Of a stretch of DNA of 16,233 bases, positions 1 through 8,297 are shown in pieces. Source of the stretch: Kangiella sp. Its GTDB lineage: Bacteria > Pseudomonadota > Gammaproteobacteria > Enterobacterales > Kangiellaceae. Positions within the stretch are counted from its first letter, which is position 1; each line of letters starts with the position of its first letter. Location: NCBI GenBank assembly GCA_002733465.1, contig NVVT01000011.1:156184-172416 (forward strand), read 5' to 3'. The position numbers were made by a program, and so were the translations under genes. The notes beneath the pieces were generated by a model. The model made no database searches. It was not told the origin of the DNA and worked only from the letters and a program-made list of their open reading frames with translations.

Positions 1-375
1 GATCCAAATGATATTTCAATTGCTGGGAGTTTTGATACTTTTGTAGTTCCTAGCGCCAACTCACCACAATTTAATGGTGCTTGGGGAACCTATCCGTACC
101 TTGCTAGCGGGAATTTATTAGTTAGTGATATCGAATATGGATTATTTGTTTTGAAAGATAACACTACGCCAACTGGCTACGAGATTTCAGGCAGTATCTC
201 AAACTGCAAAACTGGAACCGGTGAAGTAGATGGCTCTGGAGGAGGCGGGTCTGGTGGTGGAAGCGGTAGTGGCGAAGTTCCTGCTCCAGCGACGAATAGT
301 AGCGGTGGAGGAAGCCTTAGCTTTTATTCTTTGGCTATCTTTTTCCTTTTAAGACGTCGAAGAATATTAGCTTAA
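1..375 (+). CDS. Secreted choice-of-anchor B-like protein with GlyGly-CTERM signal, C-terminal part only
   Basis: The reading frame is open from base 1 and stops at 373-375, so the gene begins before the window and 124 residues are visible. The visible end of the folded part reads GAWGTYPYLASGNLLVSDIEYGL in two pieces (GAWGTYPYLASGN, then LLVSDIEYGLFVLK), which I recognise as the closing motif of choice-of-anchor B (LVIVD-repeat-like) surface proteins. A Gly/Ser-rich linker follows, then a short hydrophobic stretch (SLSFYSLAIFFLL) and a terminal RRRR cluster. That tripartite tail is the GlyGly-CTERM signal, cleaved by rhombosortase on proteins exported by type II secretion in Vibrio and Shewanella relatives. 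The ligand or function of the globular part cannot be told. It converges on mrcB with one base between the stop codons. The tail call is strong; the family call is from motif memory. Confidence 0.75.
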   Translation, partial: DPNDISIAGSFDTFVVPSANSPQFNGAWGTYPYLASGNLLVSDIEYGLFVLKDNTTPTGYEISGSISNCKTGTGEVDGSGGGGSGGGSGSGEVPAPATNSSGGGSLSFYSLAIFFLLRRRRILA

Positions 376-376
376 A

Positions 377-2632
377 TCAAAATTCACAAATCTTATAATC
401 AACAGGAAAATAGTTTTGGTAAAACGGCACTATTTTCTTTTTTCTGCAATCTTTAAATGATGCAAAAAAACCATCATCTTTATACCCGTAAACAATATTA
501 TCTGGTACTGAAAGATCAATACTTTTAGCGCCCATTTTGTTAAATAAATCCGACCATACTAACAAAGCGCCGGATGAGCCCGTTAAATTAATCGATTGAT
601 TATCATCTCGGCCAAGCCAAACAATAGCCAAATGTTCATTATCAAATCCTGCATACCAACTATCTTTTAGATCGTTGGTTGTTCCTGTTTTTCCTGCCAA
701 TATTTTGTTAGGAAAACTTTGGGAAATTCTTTTTGCTGTTCCTATTTGTGCTACCTTCGATAATAAGTGCCTGATTAAAAAAGCGGACTCTTCATCCATC
801 ACCGATTCACTATCTCTCGAATACCGCTTAAGTAGATTACCACTTTGATCTTGCACAGCAAGGATTGCACTTGGTTTGATGGTTGTACCACTATTTGCAA
901 TTGCCTGATAAAGTCTTAAAACTTCATATACAGACATTTCTTTACTTCCTAGAGCCAAAGATGGATAAGCGGTGATAGAACGCTCAAAACCGATATCTTC
1001 TATTGTCTTTATTACCGAATCAATACCAACGAGCAATGCTAAATTTGCCGTCGCCAAATTATACGAATGTGTTAACCCCACTTCTAACGGTACGTTAAAA
1101 TTTGAGTCACCGTGCTCCAGTTTATCGTAATTATTTGGAGACCATACACTATTATCGGAACCTGTCAGCGTAAATTTTTTATCCGAAATCATAGTCATCA
1201 AATTAAATTGATTAGGTTTTTGAAGAGCCGTTAAATACACAAAAGGTTTAATAATAGATCCAGTTTGCCTATACGCATTAATAGCTCGATTAAAACCAAT
1301 ATAGTTTGGATTTTTATCACCGACTACAGCCAAAATTTCACCGCTTTTATAGTTACTAAGAATCAGTGCGCCTTGTAAATGACCGTTTTTATCTAAACGG
1401 CTAGTACTCTGCTTTAACGATGCCTCCGCTTGTAACTGTTTGATTGGATCAAGACTTGTAAAAATACGCAAGCCATCACGTTTCAATGATGCTACCGAAT
1501 AAAGTTCTGAAAGCTCTTTACGTACTAACCCCATAAAAGCAGGGTTACGGCTTGTTCTTATCGGAGCCTTAGCAACTACAACTAAAGACCGTGATACGTC
1601 GCTTTCATATTGTTTAAACGAAATGAGCCCTTTATCTAACATCTTTTTTAATACTAAGTTTCGTCTCTCGGTCGCTCTCTTGGGATGAGTTCTTGGATTA
1701 TAAAATGATGCTCCTTTAACAATTCCAATTAATAGTGCAATTTGAAATGGCTCTAGCTGATTGATTGGTAAATCAAAATAAAACTCACTAGCGCGAGCAA
1801 ATCCATGAATAGCGATTTGTCTATTTTGACCAAGATACACTTCATTAATATAAGCTTCTAAAATCGTATTTTTATCGTAATGAATTTCCGTTAGCAAAGC
1901 CATCAAAGCTTCTTTCCCTTTCCGAAGGAATTTTTTCTGGCTAGACAAAAAGTGATTCTTCATCAATTGTTGCGTTAAAGTACTTCCTCCACTGACTATT
2001 TTCCCACCTTTTAAATTACTCCAAACTGCACGACCAATGCCAGAAATTGATAAACCCCAATGTTCGAAAAAAGATGCATCTTCCATCACGAGTAAAGTTT
2101 GAATAAAATTTGAAGGAAGATCCGATAATTTAATTAACTGTCGATCTTCAAAGTTATTTCGGCTGGTAAGTTGAATATCTCCAAGAGACAGGGGTTCCAA
2201 ACGAACATAGTTCAAGTTAGACTTTGTTGAGAAATTAATTAACTGAGTGATGCTACTATTAGTGATTGTTAGTTGAATGTTTTGCGAAGCTTGTTTGCCA
2301 TCCCAGAAACTAAAAGGTCTCGTTCTGATAACCAAAGTTTGTTTTGTATTTTTATTGCCATAAATTTCGTACTCGCCTCCCGCGAGAGCCTTTATTTTTT
2401 TTCGGTAACCTAATAATGCTAATTCTTGTTTTAATGAATGAATATTTAATTTTTGTCCTAAAGTGAATTCTAATGAACGCGCATAGACCTTTGCAGGAAT
2501 ATCCCACGCTTGTTGTCTAAATTCGTTTTTTATAATTGAGTCAAGATAAACTGTGAGAAAGGCAATAAGTACAAAAGAAATTAACGTTAGTTTTATTAGA
2601 AATGACTTTAATCTATAAAAAACATGACTCAT
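377..2632 (-). CDS. mrcB: Bifunctional penicillin-binding protein 1B
   Basis: A 751-residue class A PBP that polymerises lipid II into glycan strands and cross-links them in the periplasm. Order: cytoplasmic stub, membrane anchor at about 10-32, UB2H-like domain at about 45-110 (IPAKVYARSLEF), GT51 transglycosylase with the catalytic Glu in VMEDASF (E184) and GGSTLTQQ at 215-222, then the transpeptidase with SIIK (S459-K462), SYN (523-525) and KTGT (648-651). All catalytic motifs are intact. It is shorter than the E. coli enzyme (844 aa) and lacks its long cytoplasmic tail. The ATG lies 4 bases after the gspB stop and no strong Shine-Dalgarno is visible, so translation is probably coupled to gspB. 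The mrcB symbol follows the UB2H domain; ponA-type PBP1a is less likely because there is no OB insert. Confidence 0.95.
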   Translation of the reverse strand: MSHVFYRLKSFLIKLTLISFVLIAFLTVYLDSIIKNEFRQQAWDIPAKVYARSLEFTLGQKLNIHSLKQELALLGYRKKIKALAGGEYEIYGNKNTKQTLVIRTRPFSFWDGKQASQNIQLTITNSSITQLINFSTKSNLNYVRLEPLSLGDIQLTSRNNFEDRQLIKLSDLPSNFIQTLLVMEDASFFEHWGLSISGIGRAVWSNLKGGKIVSGGSTLTQQLMKNHFLSSQKKFLRKGKEALMALLTEIHYDKNTILEAYINEVYLGQNRQIAIHGFARASEFYFDLPINQLEPFQIALLIGIVKGASFYNPRTHPKRATERRNLVLKKMLDKGLISFKQYESDVSRSLVVVAKAPIRTSRNPAFMGLVRKELSELYSVASLKRDGLRIFTSLDPIKQLQAEASLKQSTSRLDKNGHLQGALILSNYKSGEILAVVGDKNPNYIGFNRAINAYRQTGSIIKPFVYLTALQKPNQFNLMTMISDKKFTLTGSDNSVWSPNNYDKLEHGDSNFNVPLEVGLTHSYNLATANLALLVGIDSVIKTIEDIGFERSITAYPSLALGSKEMSVYEVLRLYQAIANSGTTIKPSAILAVQDQSGNLLKRYSRDSESVMDEESAFLIRHLLSKVAQIGTAKRISQSFPNKILAGKTGTTNDLKDSWYAGFDNEHLAIVWLGRDDNQSINLTGSSGALLVWSDLFNKMGAKSIDLSVPDNIVYGYKDDGFFASFKDCRKKKIVPFYQNYFPVDYKICEF

Positions 2633-2636
2633 AAAA

Positions 2637-3422
2637 CTATTTATAGTTTTTCTTAATTAATTGATTTTTATATTTAAATAATACATTTTTTTTATCAATA
2701 GATAAAAGTTTAAGATTAGGAGCAATGGTTTCACCTTCACCGTAAAAAGAACCATTTAACACGATAAAACTCTTCTTAGGATTGCTCGACACAGCATAGG
2801 AATCAATATCTAGGTTAGGCAAATTCATTAATAACTCAGTTGATAGTTCTTCATAAAAAATAGCATCTTCGGATGAATATGGTTTGTTCGAAAAATCGAT
2901 ATAACTAATTGATTGGCTTGCTTCATTTTTTTGAATACTATTTGTATTACTGATATTTTCTTTACTAGTATTTACTCGACTAAAACTATCGCTTAAGTTT
3001 TCTCTCTTTTTGGGTTGATATTGATTGTTTCTTAAATTATCGTTGTCATCATTACTTTTATTATTGGCCAATACTGCGGATGGCTTGATTATACCTACCT
3101 TGTTTTTATTTGCCTCGCTCGTTTCCGCGACACTTTGTTTTGTCAATTTTTTTACTTGTTCTTTTGTTGGTTTTTCTTCTATTAATTTAGAACTTAGTTT
3201 TATCAAAGAATCACTAATTCGAGGAATATTTAAATAAAAATAAATCCAACTGATCGATAAAACAATCAACAAAAGAATACTAATAAGCTTCCAAAGTTGA
3301 TTACTTCGAATCAAATCATCATCATTCAACATATCATCGTCAAAATGAGAGTCGTGTACGCTAGGAACAGCTATTCCTTCATCGTCTTTATTTTGTTTTA
3401 ATGAATCTAATAATATTGACAC
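2637..3422 (-). CDS. gspB: GspB-like type II secretion accessory protein
   Basis: A 261-residue single-pass inner-membrane protein. The acidic cytoplasmic N-terminus (MSILLDSLKQNKDDEG, typical of GspB/ExeB) is followed by a membrane segment at about 43-64, a long low-complexity Asn/Ser/Lys-rich periplasmic linker (about 80-185) and a compact C-terminal domain (about 190-258, with IDSYAVSSNPKKSFIVLNG and ETIAPNLKL) that matches the GspB C-terminal domain. In Aeromonas and Vibrio GspA and GspB form a complex that helps place the secretin GspD through peptidoglycan. The start is GTG at 3420-3422, with AGG six bases upstream in the leader, and the frame begins with the family's usual MSxLLDSL. 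It sits 77 bases after gspA and 4 bases before mrcB, suggesting one transcript. Confidence 0.85.
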   Translation of the reverse strand: MSILLDSLKQNKDDEGIAVPSVHDSHFDDDMLNDDDLIRSNQLWKLISILLLIVLSISWIYFYLNIPRISDSLIKLSSKLIEEKPTKEQVKKLTKQSVAETSEANKNKVGIIKPSAVLANNKSNDDNDNLRNNQYQPKKRENLSDSFSRVNTSKENISNTNSIQKNEASQSISYIDFSNKPYSSEDAIFYEELSTELLMNLPNLDIDSYAVSSNPKKSFIVLNGSFYGEGETIAPNLKLLSIDKKNVLFKYKNQLIKKNYK

Positions 3423-3499
3423 GTTAAACCTGTTTTACCTTTATTTTTAAATCTTAACTTCAAAACCCTAATTCAAAATTTCCGTTGTATTCAATATAC

Positions 3500-5251
3500 C
3501 TATTCTAAAAGTCTTGGTATACCTTCTAGCACTTCTGAATTAATATTTAAAATGGTTCTCATTCCCGCAATACCATCACCCTGTAAATAATGGCGTTTTT
3601 GATATTTAACTAATGCATCATGGAGTTTCTGATCAAATGACGAACTCACTTCAATGTCGTTAGATACTAATTGCTTCATTTGAGTCCCTAACCAAATGAC
3701 CGCAATACTTTGATCACCTAATTTTAATGTTCGATGATAACCGTTGGGTGCTTGCCACAATATTTTGTACTCTCCAGTCCAAATAGTCGACAATTCATTA
3801 AGGCTTATGACAACACTTTTCTCACCAAAAACCAAGTTTGCATTTTGTCCCCTAATCGCGGTGATGGCTCCCCAAAACTCGCCTTGTAAACCCGCCGAAA
3901 ATTTTAAAATTGCAGGGCGATTCAACTCTCTTAAACTTTGCCAATTTCCTTTTTGATTTTCACATAATAAGCCATAGATTGACGCAAATTCGCACGCATC
4001 ACCATCTTGAAAAGGAGAATATTCTAAATTCCATAACGTCATAATATAGCTAAGTGAATCATATCCATTAGTATCCCAACGTTGAGATCCAAGCATTTTA
4101 CTAATCAAAGATGGTTGTTGAGAATTATTTATTGAAGTACTGCTTATTGATTTAGTGGTATCTATTGTTTGTTCAGATTGATTGTTGGCATCAATGTTAG
4201 ATGAACCTCGACTAGACGTTGTTTGAATATCCAGAGTTGACTCAGAAAAATTATTTTCAACTTGCTCTTTTTTGATTTTAAATAATGTCTCGTTGGTAAT
4301 CGAACCGCTGGCAACAATTGGTCCTTTACTCTGTTGACCCAACCAATAAACAAAAGATATTATACTAATGGTTAATAGTCCAATCACGCCCCAAGTTAAA
4401 AATTGTTTAGACTTATCAAGCAACGGATATTCATTTTCGCCACTCAGACCTAGCACATCATTAATGGCACTTTTCATTATTTTTTCGTTCACTTCATTTT
4501 TACTTAAATTACAAGCAGAAACTAATGCGCGATCACATATCGTATTGATTAACCGAGGTATTCCAAGTGCTTTTTCATGCAAAAGTTCAATCGATTTTTT
4601 TGAAAAAAGTCTTTTATTACTTCCAGCAACCTTAACTCGGTGCATAACATAAGCAATCGTTTCTTTGAGATCGAGTGGACGTAAATGATATCGAGCAGTA
4701 ATTCGTTGAGCAAGCTGTCTTAACTCCCGTCTTGCCAGTTTTTCTTGTAATTCAGGTTGTCCGACTAAAATGATTTGTAATAATTTTTTTTGATTCGTTT
4801 CTAAATTAGTGAGCAATCTAATTTGCTCCAAAACATCATCTTCTACATTTTGAGCTTCATCGATCATTAGTACGACACTTAAACCTTCTTTGTAACACTT
4901 CAATAAATATTCACTTATTTTATCCGTTAGTGTTTTTAAACTGGTGCAGTTTTCAGGATATTTTATTTTTAGTTCGTCGCATATGGTTGCTAGTAACTCA
5001 ACGCTATTTAATTTTGGATTTAAAACAAATGCCAAACGAGTCTTTTCTGGTAACTGTTGCAACAGGCAACGACAGACCGTTGTTTTGCCAGTTCCGACTT
5101 CACCCGTCAATAAAACAAATCCTCCACCATCCTCAATACCATAATTTAGATGGGCTAAAGCTTCTCGATAACGATTGCTCATAAAGAGAAAACGAGGATC
5201 AGGCGATATAGTAAAAGGTCGTTCGTCTAATGAATAGTAGGATAAATACAT
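3500..5251 (-). CDS. gspA: GspA/ExeA-like secretion ATPase with peptidoglycan-binding domain
   Basis: A 583-residue bitopic inner-membrane protein. The cytoplasmic AAA ATPase (about 1-270) begins MYLSYYSLDERPFTISPDPRF in the family style (quoted in part: YLSYYSLDERPF) and carries Walker A GEVGTGKTT (50-58), Walker B VVLMIDEAQN (126-135) and an arginine-rich RELRQLAQRI segment. A membrane helix lies at about 285-305, then a Ser/Thr/Asn-rich linker to about 390. The periplasmic part has a C39-peptidase-like region (about 395-500, GDACEF) and a PG_binding_1-type repeat (about 535-575, LVKYQKRHYLQGDGIAG). In ExeA these domains bind peptidoglycan and drive secretin assembly with GspB. MshM is a shorter relative without the C-terminal domains. 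It is the first gene of the minus-strand set and is divergent from cca. Confidence 0.9.
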   Translation of the reverse strand: MYLSYYSLDERPFTISPDPRFLFMSNRYREALAHLNYGIEDGGGFVLLTGEVGTGKTTVCRCLLQQLPEKTRLAFVLNPKLNSVELLATICDELKIKYPENCTSLKTLTDKISEYLLKCYKEGLSVVLMIDEAQNVEDDVLEQIRLLTNLETNQKKLLQIILVGQPELQEKLARRELRQLAQRITARYHLRPLDLKETIAYVMHRVKVAGSNKRLFSKKSIELLHEKALGIPRLINTICDRALVSACNLSKNEVNEKIMKSAINDVLGLSGENEYPLLDKSKQFLTWGVIGLLTISIISFVYWLGQQSKGPIVASGSITNETLFKIKKEQVENNFSESTLDIQTTSSRGSSNIDANNQSEQTIDTTKSISSTSINNSQQPSLISKMLGSQRWDTNGYDSLSYIMTLWNLEYSPFQDGDACEFASIYGLLCENQKGNWQSLRELNRPAILKFSAGLQGEFWGAITAIRGQNANLVFGEKSVVISLNELSTIWTGEYKILWQAPNGYHRTLKLGDQSIAVIWLGTQMKQLVSNDIEVSSSFDQKLHDALVKYQKRHYLQGDGIAGMRTILNINSEVLEGIPRLLE

Positions 5252-5491
5252 AATTTACTTGATATGGCAGAGTTCTTGGTTAAACATATTGGGGCGGAAT
5301 GAGTGTTGTCAGATTATCCGATCACACTACTACAAACTGGATCTTAAATATAGCGAAACATTTACCGGTAAATTAGGTAAGCCTTTGTAGACTTAAGCTA
5401 TGCTATTGATACATTATATAGATTGAATTTTTATGAAACAGCCTGAACCATACGAAATAAACGATCCGAAATAGACCATGCGAAATAAATC
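5252..5491. promoter_or_regulatory. Divergent gspA/cca intergenic region with 14-bp palindrome
   Basis: This 240-base AT-rich spacer must hold the start signals for gspA (leftward) and cca (rightward). It contains a perfect palindrome, ATTTACCGGTAAAT, at 5360-5373, of the size and form of a dimeric repressor site; no regulator can be named. Just before cca (about 5446-5490) three loosely similar stretches containing CGAAATA occur, possibly a degenerate short repeat. I could not pick convincing -35/-10 pairs for either gene, and cca has only a weak ribosome binding site. Confidence 0.35.
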
Positions 5492-6715
5492 ATGCAAATA
5501 TTCTTAGTTGGCGGAGCCGTAAGGGACAATATACTGAAATATCCTGTTCTTGATAGGGATTGGGTCGTTGTCGGCTCTACATCAGAACAATTGCTTAAAC
5601 TTGGTTATAAGCAAGTGGGGAAAGATTTTCCAGTTTTTTTACACCCAGATACTGGAGAGGAGTACGCACTCGCTCGAACTGAACGAAAATCAGGAAAAGG
5701 CTACAAGGGTTTTGAGGTTTTTGCTGAGCAGTCTGTCACCCTAGAAGAAGACTTAGTGCGTCGTGATTTAACCATCAATGCCATGGCAACGGATAGCGAT
5801 GGAAATTTTATTGACCCATTTAATGGCTTAGACGATCTCAAAAATAAAATTCTAAAGCACGTCTCACCCGCTTTTTCTGAAGATCCTCTTAGGGTACTTC
5901 GCGTCGCACGATTTTTAGCTCGTTATCATCATTTAGGCTTTAGCATTGCACCATCAACAAAAGCTTTAATGACCGAACTCGCTCAATCTGGCGAGTTAAA
6001 AAGCTTAACGCCTGAGCGTATTTGGACAGAAACGGTTCGGGCACTTTCCGAAAAATCGCCTCATATTTATTTTCAAACGTTAAGAGACTGTGGCGCTTTA
6101 GTTCATCTATTTCCCGAAATTGATTGTTTATGGGGAGTGCCAAACCCCGCAAGATGGCATCCTGAAATAGATACCGGCATTCATACAATGATGGTTTTAG
6201 AGCAAAGCGCCTTACTTTGCGAAGATGAAGTTACCCGTTTTTCTGCTTTATGTCATGATTTAGGCAAAGGAATTACACCCAAAGATCAATGGCCTAGTCA
6301 TAAAGGACATGAAAAAGCAGGTGTTGGTATCATAGAGAAATTATGTAAGCGAATTAAGGTACCAAAGCAATATGTTGATCTGGCAAAAATAGTCAGTGAA
6401 TTCCATTTGCACTTGCATAAAATTGAAGAATTAAAACCAAAGACTATCGTTAAGGTGCTAGAAAAAACCGATGCGTTTAGAAAACCTGAGCGATTCAAAA
6501 AATTTTTACTTGCCTGCGAAGCAGACTTTAGAGGTCGTACAGGATTCGAAACTCGTCCCTATCCACAATCAGGTGTTATGAAACAGGCTTTTGAAGTGTG
6601 TATTGCAATTTCAACTAAAGAAATTATGGATGCGGGATATCAAGGGAAACAAATTGGAGAAAGACTGCATAGCGAACGGGTTAGAGCGGTCGCTATGCTT
6701 TTTAAGAACAACTAA
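5492..6715 (+). CDS. cca: CCA-adding tRNA nucleotidyltransferase with HD domain
   Basis: A 407-residue enzyme that builds or repairs the 3' CCA end of tRNAs without a nucleic acid template. The N-terminal class II nucleotidyltransferase core has LVGGAVRD (5-12), the metal-binding DRD (21-23) and the RRDLTINAMA motif (90-99). The middle tRNA-binding region contains DPLRVLRVARF (131-141). The C-terminal HD phosphohydrolase domain has H231 and the HD pair at 255-256 (LCHDLGKG), as in E. coli Cca (412 aa), so repair-type 2',3'-cyclic phosphodiesterase and phosphatase activities are likely. The start at 5492 gives the canonical MQIFLVGGAVRD. It converges with the oxidoreductase gene after 17 bases, with no terminator visible between them. 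Confidence 0.96.
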   Translation: MQIFLVGGAVRDNILKYPVLDRDWVVVGSTSEQLLKLGYKQVGKDFPVFLHPDTGEEYALARTERKSGKGYKGFEVFAEQSVTLEEDLVRRDLTINAMATDSDGNFIDPFNGLDDLKNKILKHVSPAFSEDPLRVLRVARFLARYHHLGFSIAPSTKALMTELAQSGELKSLTPERIWTETVRALSEKSPHIYFQTLRDCGALVHLFPEIDCLWGVPNPARWHPEIDTGIHTMMVLEQSALLCEDEVTRFSALCHDLGKGITPKDQWPSHKGHEKAGVGIIEKLCKRIKVPKQYVDLAKIVSEFHLHLHKIEELKPKTIVKVLEKTDAFRKPERFKKFLLACEADFRGRTGFETRPYPQSGVMKQAFEVCIAISTKEIMDAGYQGKQIGERLHSERVRAVAMLFKNN

Positions 6716-6732
6716 TTAAAAGCCACTAAAAC

Positions 6733-7998
6733 TTATTCTTCGCCAGAATCCCAATCTAGATCGGGTTCTAGGAATTTTTCGTACCCTTTCAACATAAAAT
6801 ACCAATAAAGCATTGGCAAGCCAATTATTTTAGTCATCCAACCTATCCAAGACTGCTTATTTGGAGGAACTAAAAAGGGTAAAGTAGGCGTTACTTTGCC
6901 ACCATAAATAAACTCAGCCATGATAACTTTTCCCTTTGCTGTGGTTAAAGGGCATGAGCCATAACCAAGATAGGTCTCTTCAATAGGTTTACCATCAATC
7001 AAGTTTTTAATATTTTGAACAACTGTCGGGGACTGCTTACGAACCGCCGCCGCAGTTTTAGAATTAGGCGTATCACATGCATCACCTAAACCAAATATAT
7101 TAGGATATTTCACATGTTGCATGGAATTCTTATGAACCTCCACATACCCAGCATCATTACACACTGGTGAACCATGTAAAAAGTCAGGTGTTTTTTGATG
7201 TGGGGTCACATGAATCATATCAAAATCTAGTTCTTTAACTTCGCCTTTTGCGTCACCATCGATGACTTCGAAAGTTGCTTTTTTAGCTTCACCATCAATT
7301 TTAATCAATTTGTGATGAAAGTCTTTCTGAATTCCGTATTTATCAGCAACGGGCCCTAACAATTTTGCGAAATAGGGAACCCCAAACATTCCAGGTCCAG
7401 GTGTAGCAAAGTGAAGCTCACAAGATTCTAAAATACCTTTGCTTTTTAAATGATCCGCGGCTAAATAAGCAATTTTTTGAGGTGCTCCAGGACATTTAAA
7501 AGGTAATGGAGCTTGAGTAAAAAAGGCTTTTGAGCCAGAAGTAAGCGATTGAATGCATTCCCAAGTGTATTCGGTATAATCTGGAGAATAATTAGTACAT
7601 ACGCCATTTTTGCCAATGGTTTCTTTTAATCCTGGTATCCCATCCCAATCAAGAATTAATCCGGGGCATACGACTAAATAATCATAATCTAATTTATCAC
7701 CGTTAGATAAAGTCACTTGATTGTTTTCGGGATCAATGGCAGAAGCGCCTTCCGAAATCAGTTTTGCGCCTTTTGGTATTAAACTATTCATCGAGCGATA
7801 AGTATTATCGAACTTATAACAACCGCCACCAACGATGGTAAAAGCGGGTTGATAATAATGTCTTTTAGCAGGGTCGATAATGGTAATATCTAATTTTTTA
7901 CCATCTGAATGACGTCTTAGGCTTGCTGCAACGGTAATACCTGCAGAACCACCTCCGATGATGAGAATACGATGACTATCCTGTTTATTGGCGACCAT
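6733..7998 (-). CDS. Sulfide:quinone oxidoreductase-like flavoprotein, type II-like
   Basis: A 421-residue FAD-dependent oxidoreductase. The N-terminal dinucleotide fold has GGGSAG (15-20); a second nucleotide-contact motif, FGLGDACDTPNSKTAAAV, is at 302-319. Cysteines lie in KCPGAPQKI (C169) and GSCPLTT (C349), the two positions that carry the redox cysteines in the mitochondrial SQOR-type (type II) enzymes, and the C-terminal GLPMLYWYFMLKGY (393-406) resembles the membrane-associating end of SQOR. Such enzymes oxidise sulfide to sulfane sulfur and pass electrons to quinone at the inner face of the membrane. The ATG is preceded by AGGAG at 7-base spacing. It stands alone between cca and uppP, with no persulfide dioxygenase or rhodanese gene next to it, so sulfide detoxification is inferred from family resemblance. 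Confidence 0.82.
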   Translation of the reverse strand: MVANKQDSHRILIIGGGSAGITVAASLRRHSDGKKLDITIIDPAKRHYYQPAFTIVGGGCYKFDNTYRSMNSLIPKGAKLISEGASAIDPENNQVTLSNGDKLDYDYLVVCPGLILDWDGIPGLKETIGKNGVCTNYSPDYTEYTWECIQSLTSGSKAFFTQAPLPFKCPGAPQKIAYLAADHLKSKGILESCELHFATPGPGMFGVPYFAKLLGPVADKYGIQKDFHHKLIKIDGEAKKATFEVIDGDAKGEVKELDFDMIHVTPHQKTPDFLHGSPVCNDAGYVEVHKNSMQHVKYPNIFGLGDACDTPNSKTAAAVRKQSPTVVQNIKNLIDGKPIEETYLGYGSCPLTTAKGKVIMAEFIYGGKVTPTLPFLVPPNKQSWIGWMTKIIGLPMLYWYFMLKGYEKFLEPDLDWDSGEE

Positions 7999-8018
7999 AC
8001 TTAAACTCCTATTATTTT

Positions 8019-8048
8019 ATTATTGACGCGTATTTCTTTAACTGGCAA
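8019..8048 (-). promoter_or_regulatory. Possible sigma-70 promoter of the SQR-like gene
   Basis: On the minus strand TTGCCA (8043-8048) is followed after 18 bases by AATAAT (8019-8024), about 20 bases before the start codon. Both hexamers are close to consensus, but the region is AT-rich and chance matches are common. Confidence 0.35.
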
Positions 8049-8173
8049 AATTTATGCTTTAACTACTTAAATTAATGAGACCACTGCTTCTAAAGATAGA
8101 AGTAAATCCACTAATTTGAAAGCTTGATTCTTATTTATCTAGAGTAGAATGCGATTTTTATTATTTTATAACC

Positions 8174-8229
8174 TTTCTTCCAGAAAACCAGAAAACCCTA
8201 AATATATTAGGGTTTTCTAATGGAAGAAA
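8174..8229. terminator. Long nested inverted repeat, probable terminator of uppP
   Basis: The inner hairpin pairs AGAAAACCCTAA (8190-8201) with TTAGGGTTTTCT (8207-8218) around a 5-base loop, a perfect 12-bp stem. A second perfect 9-bp arm, TTTCTTCCA (8174-8182) with TGGAAGAAA (8221-8229), encloses it, leaving an asymmetric internal loop in which GAAAACC is duplicated. It lies 69 to 124 bases beyond the uppP stop. No clean run of T follows on either strand, so a repeat with another role is possible. The rest of 7999-8297 shows no gene. Confidence 0.5.
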
Positions 8230-8297
8230 TATTACGCCTTTTTATTAGCAAATACAAATGCTTGCAAAATAGAAGCGTTGGATCTGAATATTAGAAT

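Noticed and set aside
3025..3237. Plus-strand 70-residue frame starting MFLKLSLSSLLLLLANTADG, resembling a signal peptide
   Set aside because: It lies opposite the low-complexity Asn/Lys linker of gspB, which by itself yields Leu/Phe-rich antisense codons; no homology or leader is seen.
4930..5184. Plus-strand open frames opposite gspA
   Set aside because: They are antisense shadows of the conserved ATPase domain, with no recognisable motifs and no ribosome binding sites.
5446..5490. Three CGAAATA-containing stretches before cca as a true tandem repeat or operator array
   Set aside because: Copies differ in length and sequence in an AT-rich region; mentioned only in the spacer entry because chance similarity is likely.
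6733..7998. Horizontal acquisition of the sulfide:quinone oxidoreductase-like gene
   Set aside because: It stands alone, but base use looks like its neighbours by eye and there are no flanking repeats or integration signs.
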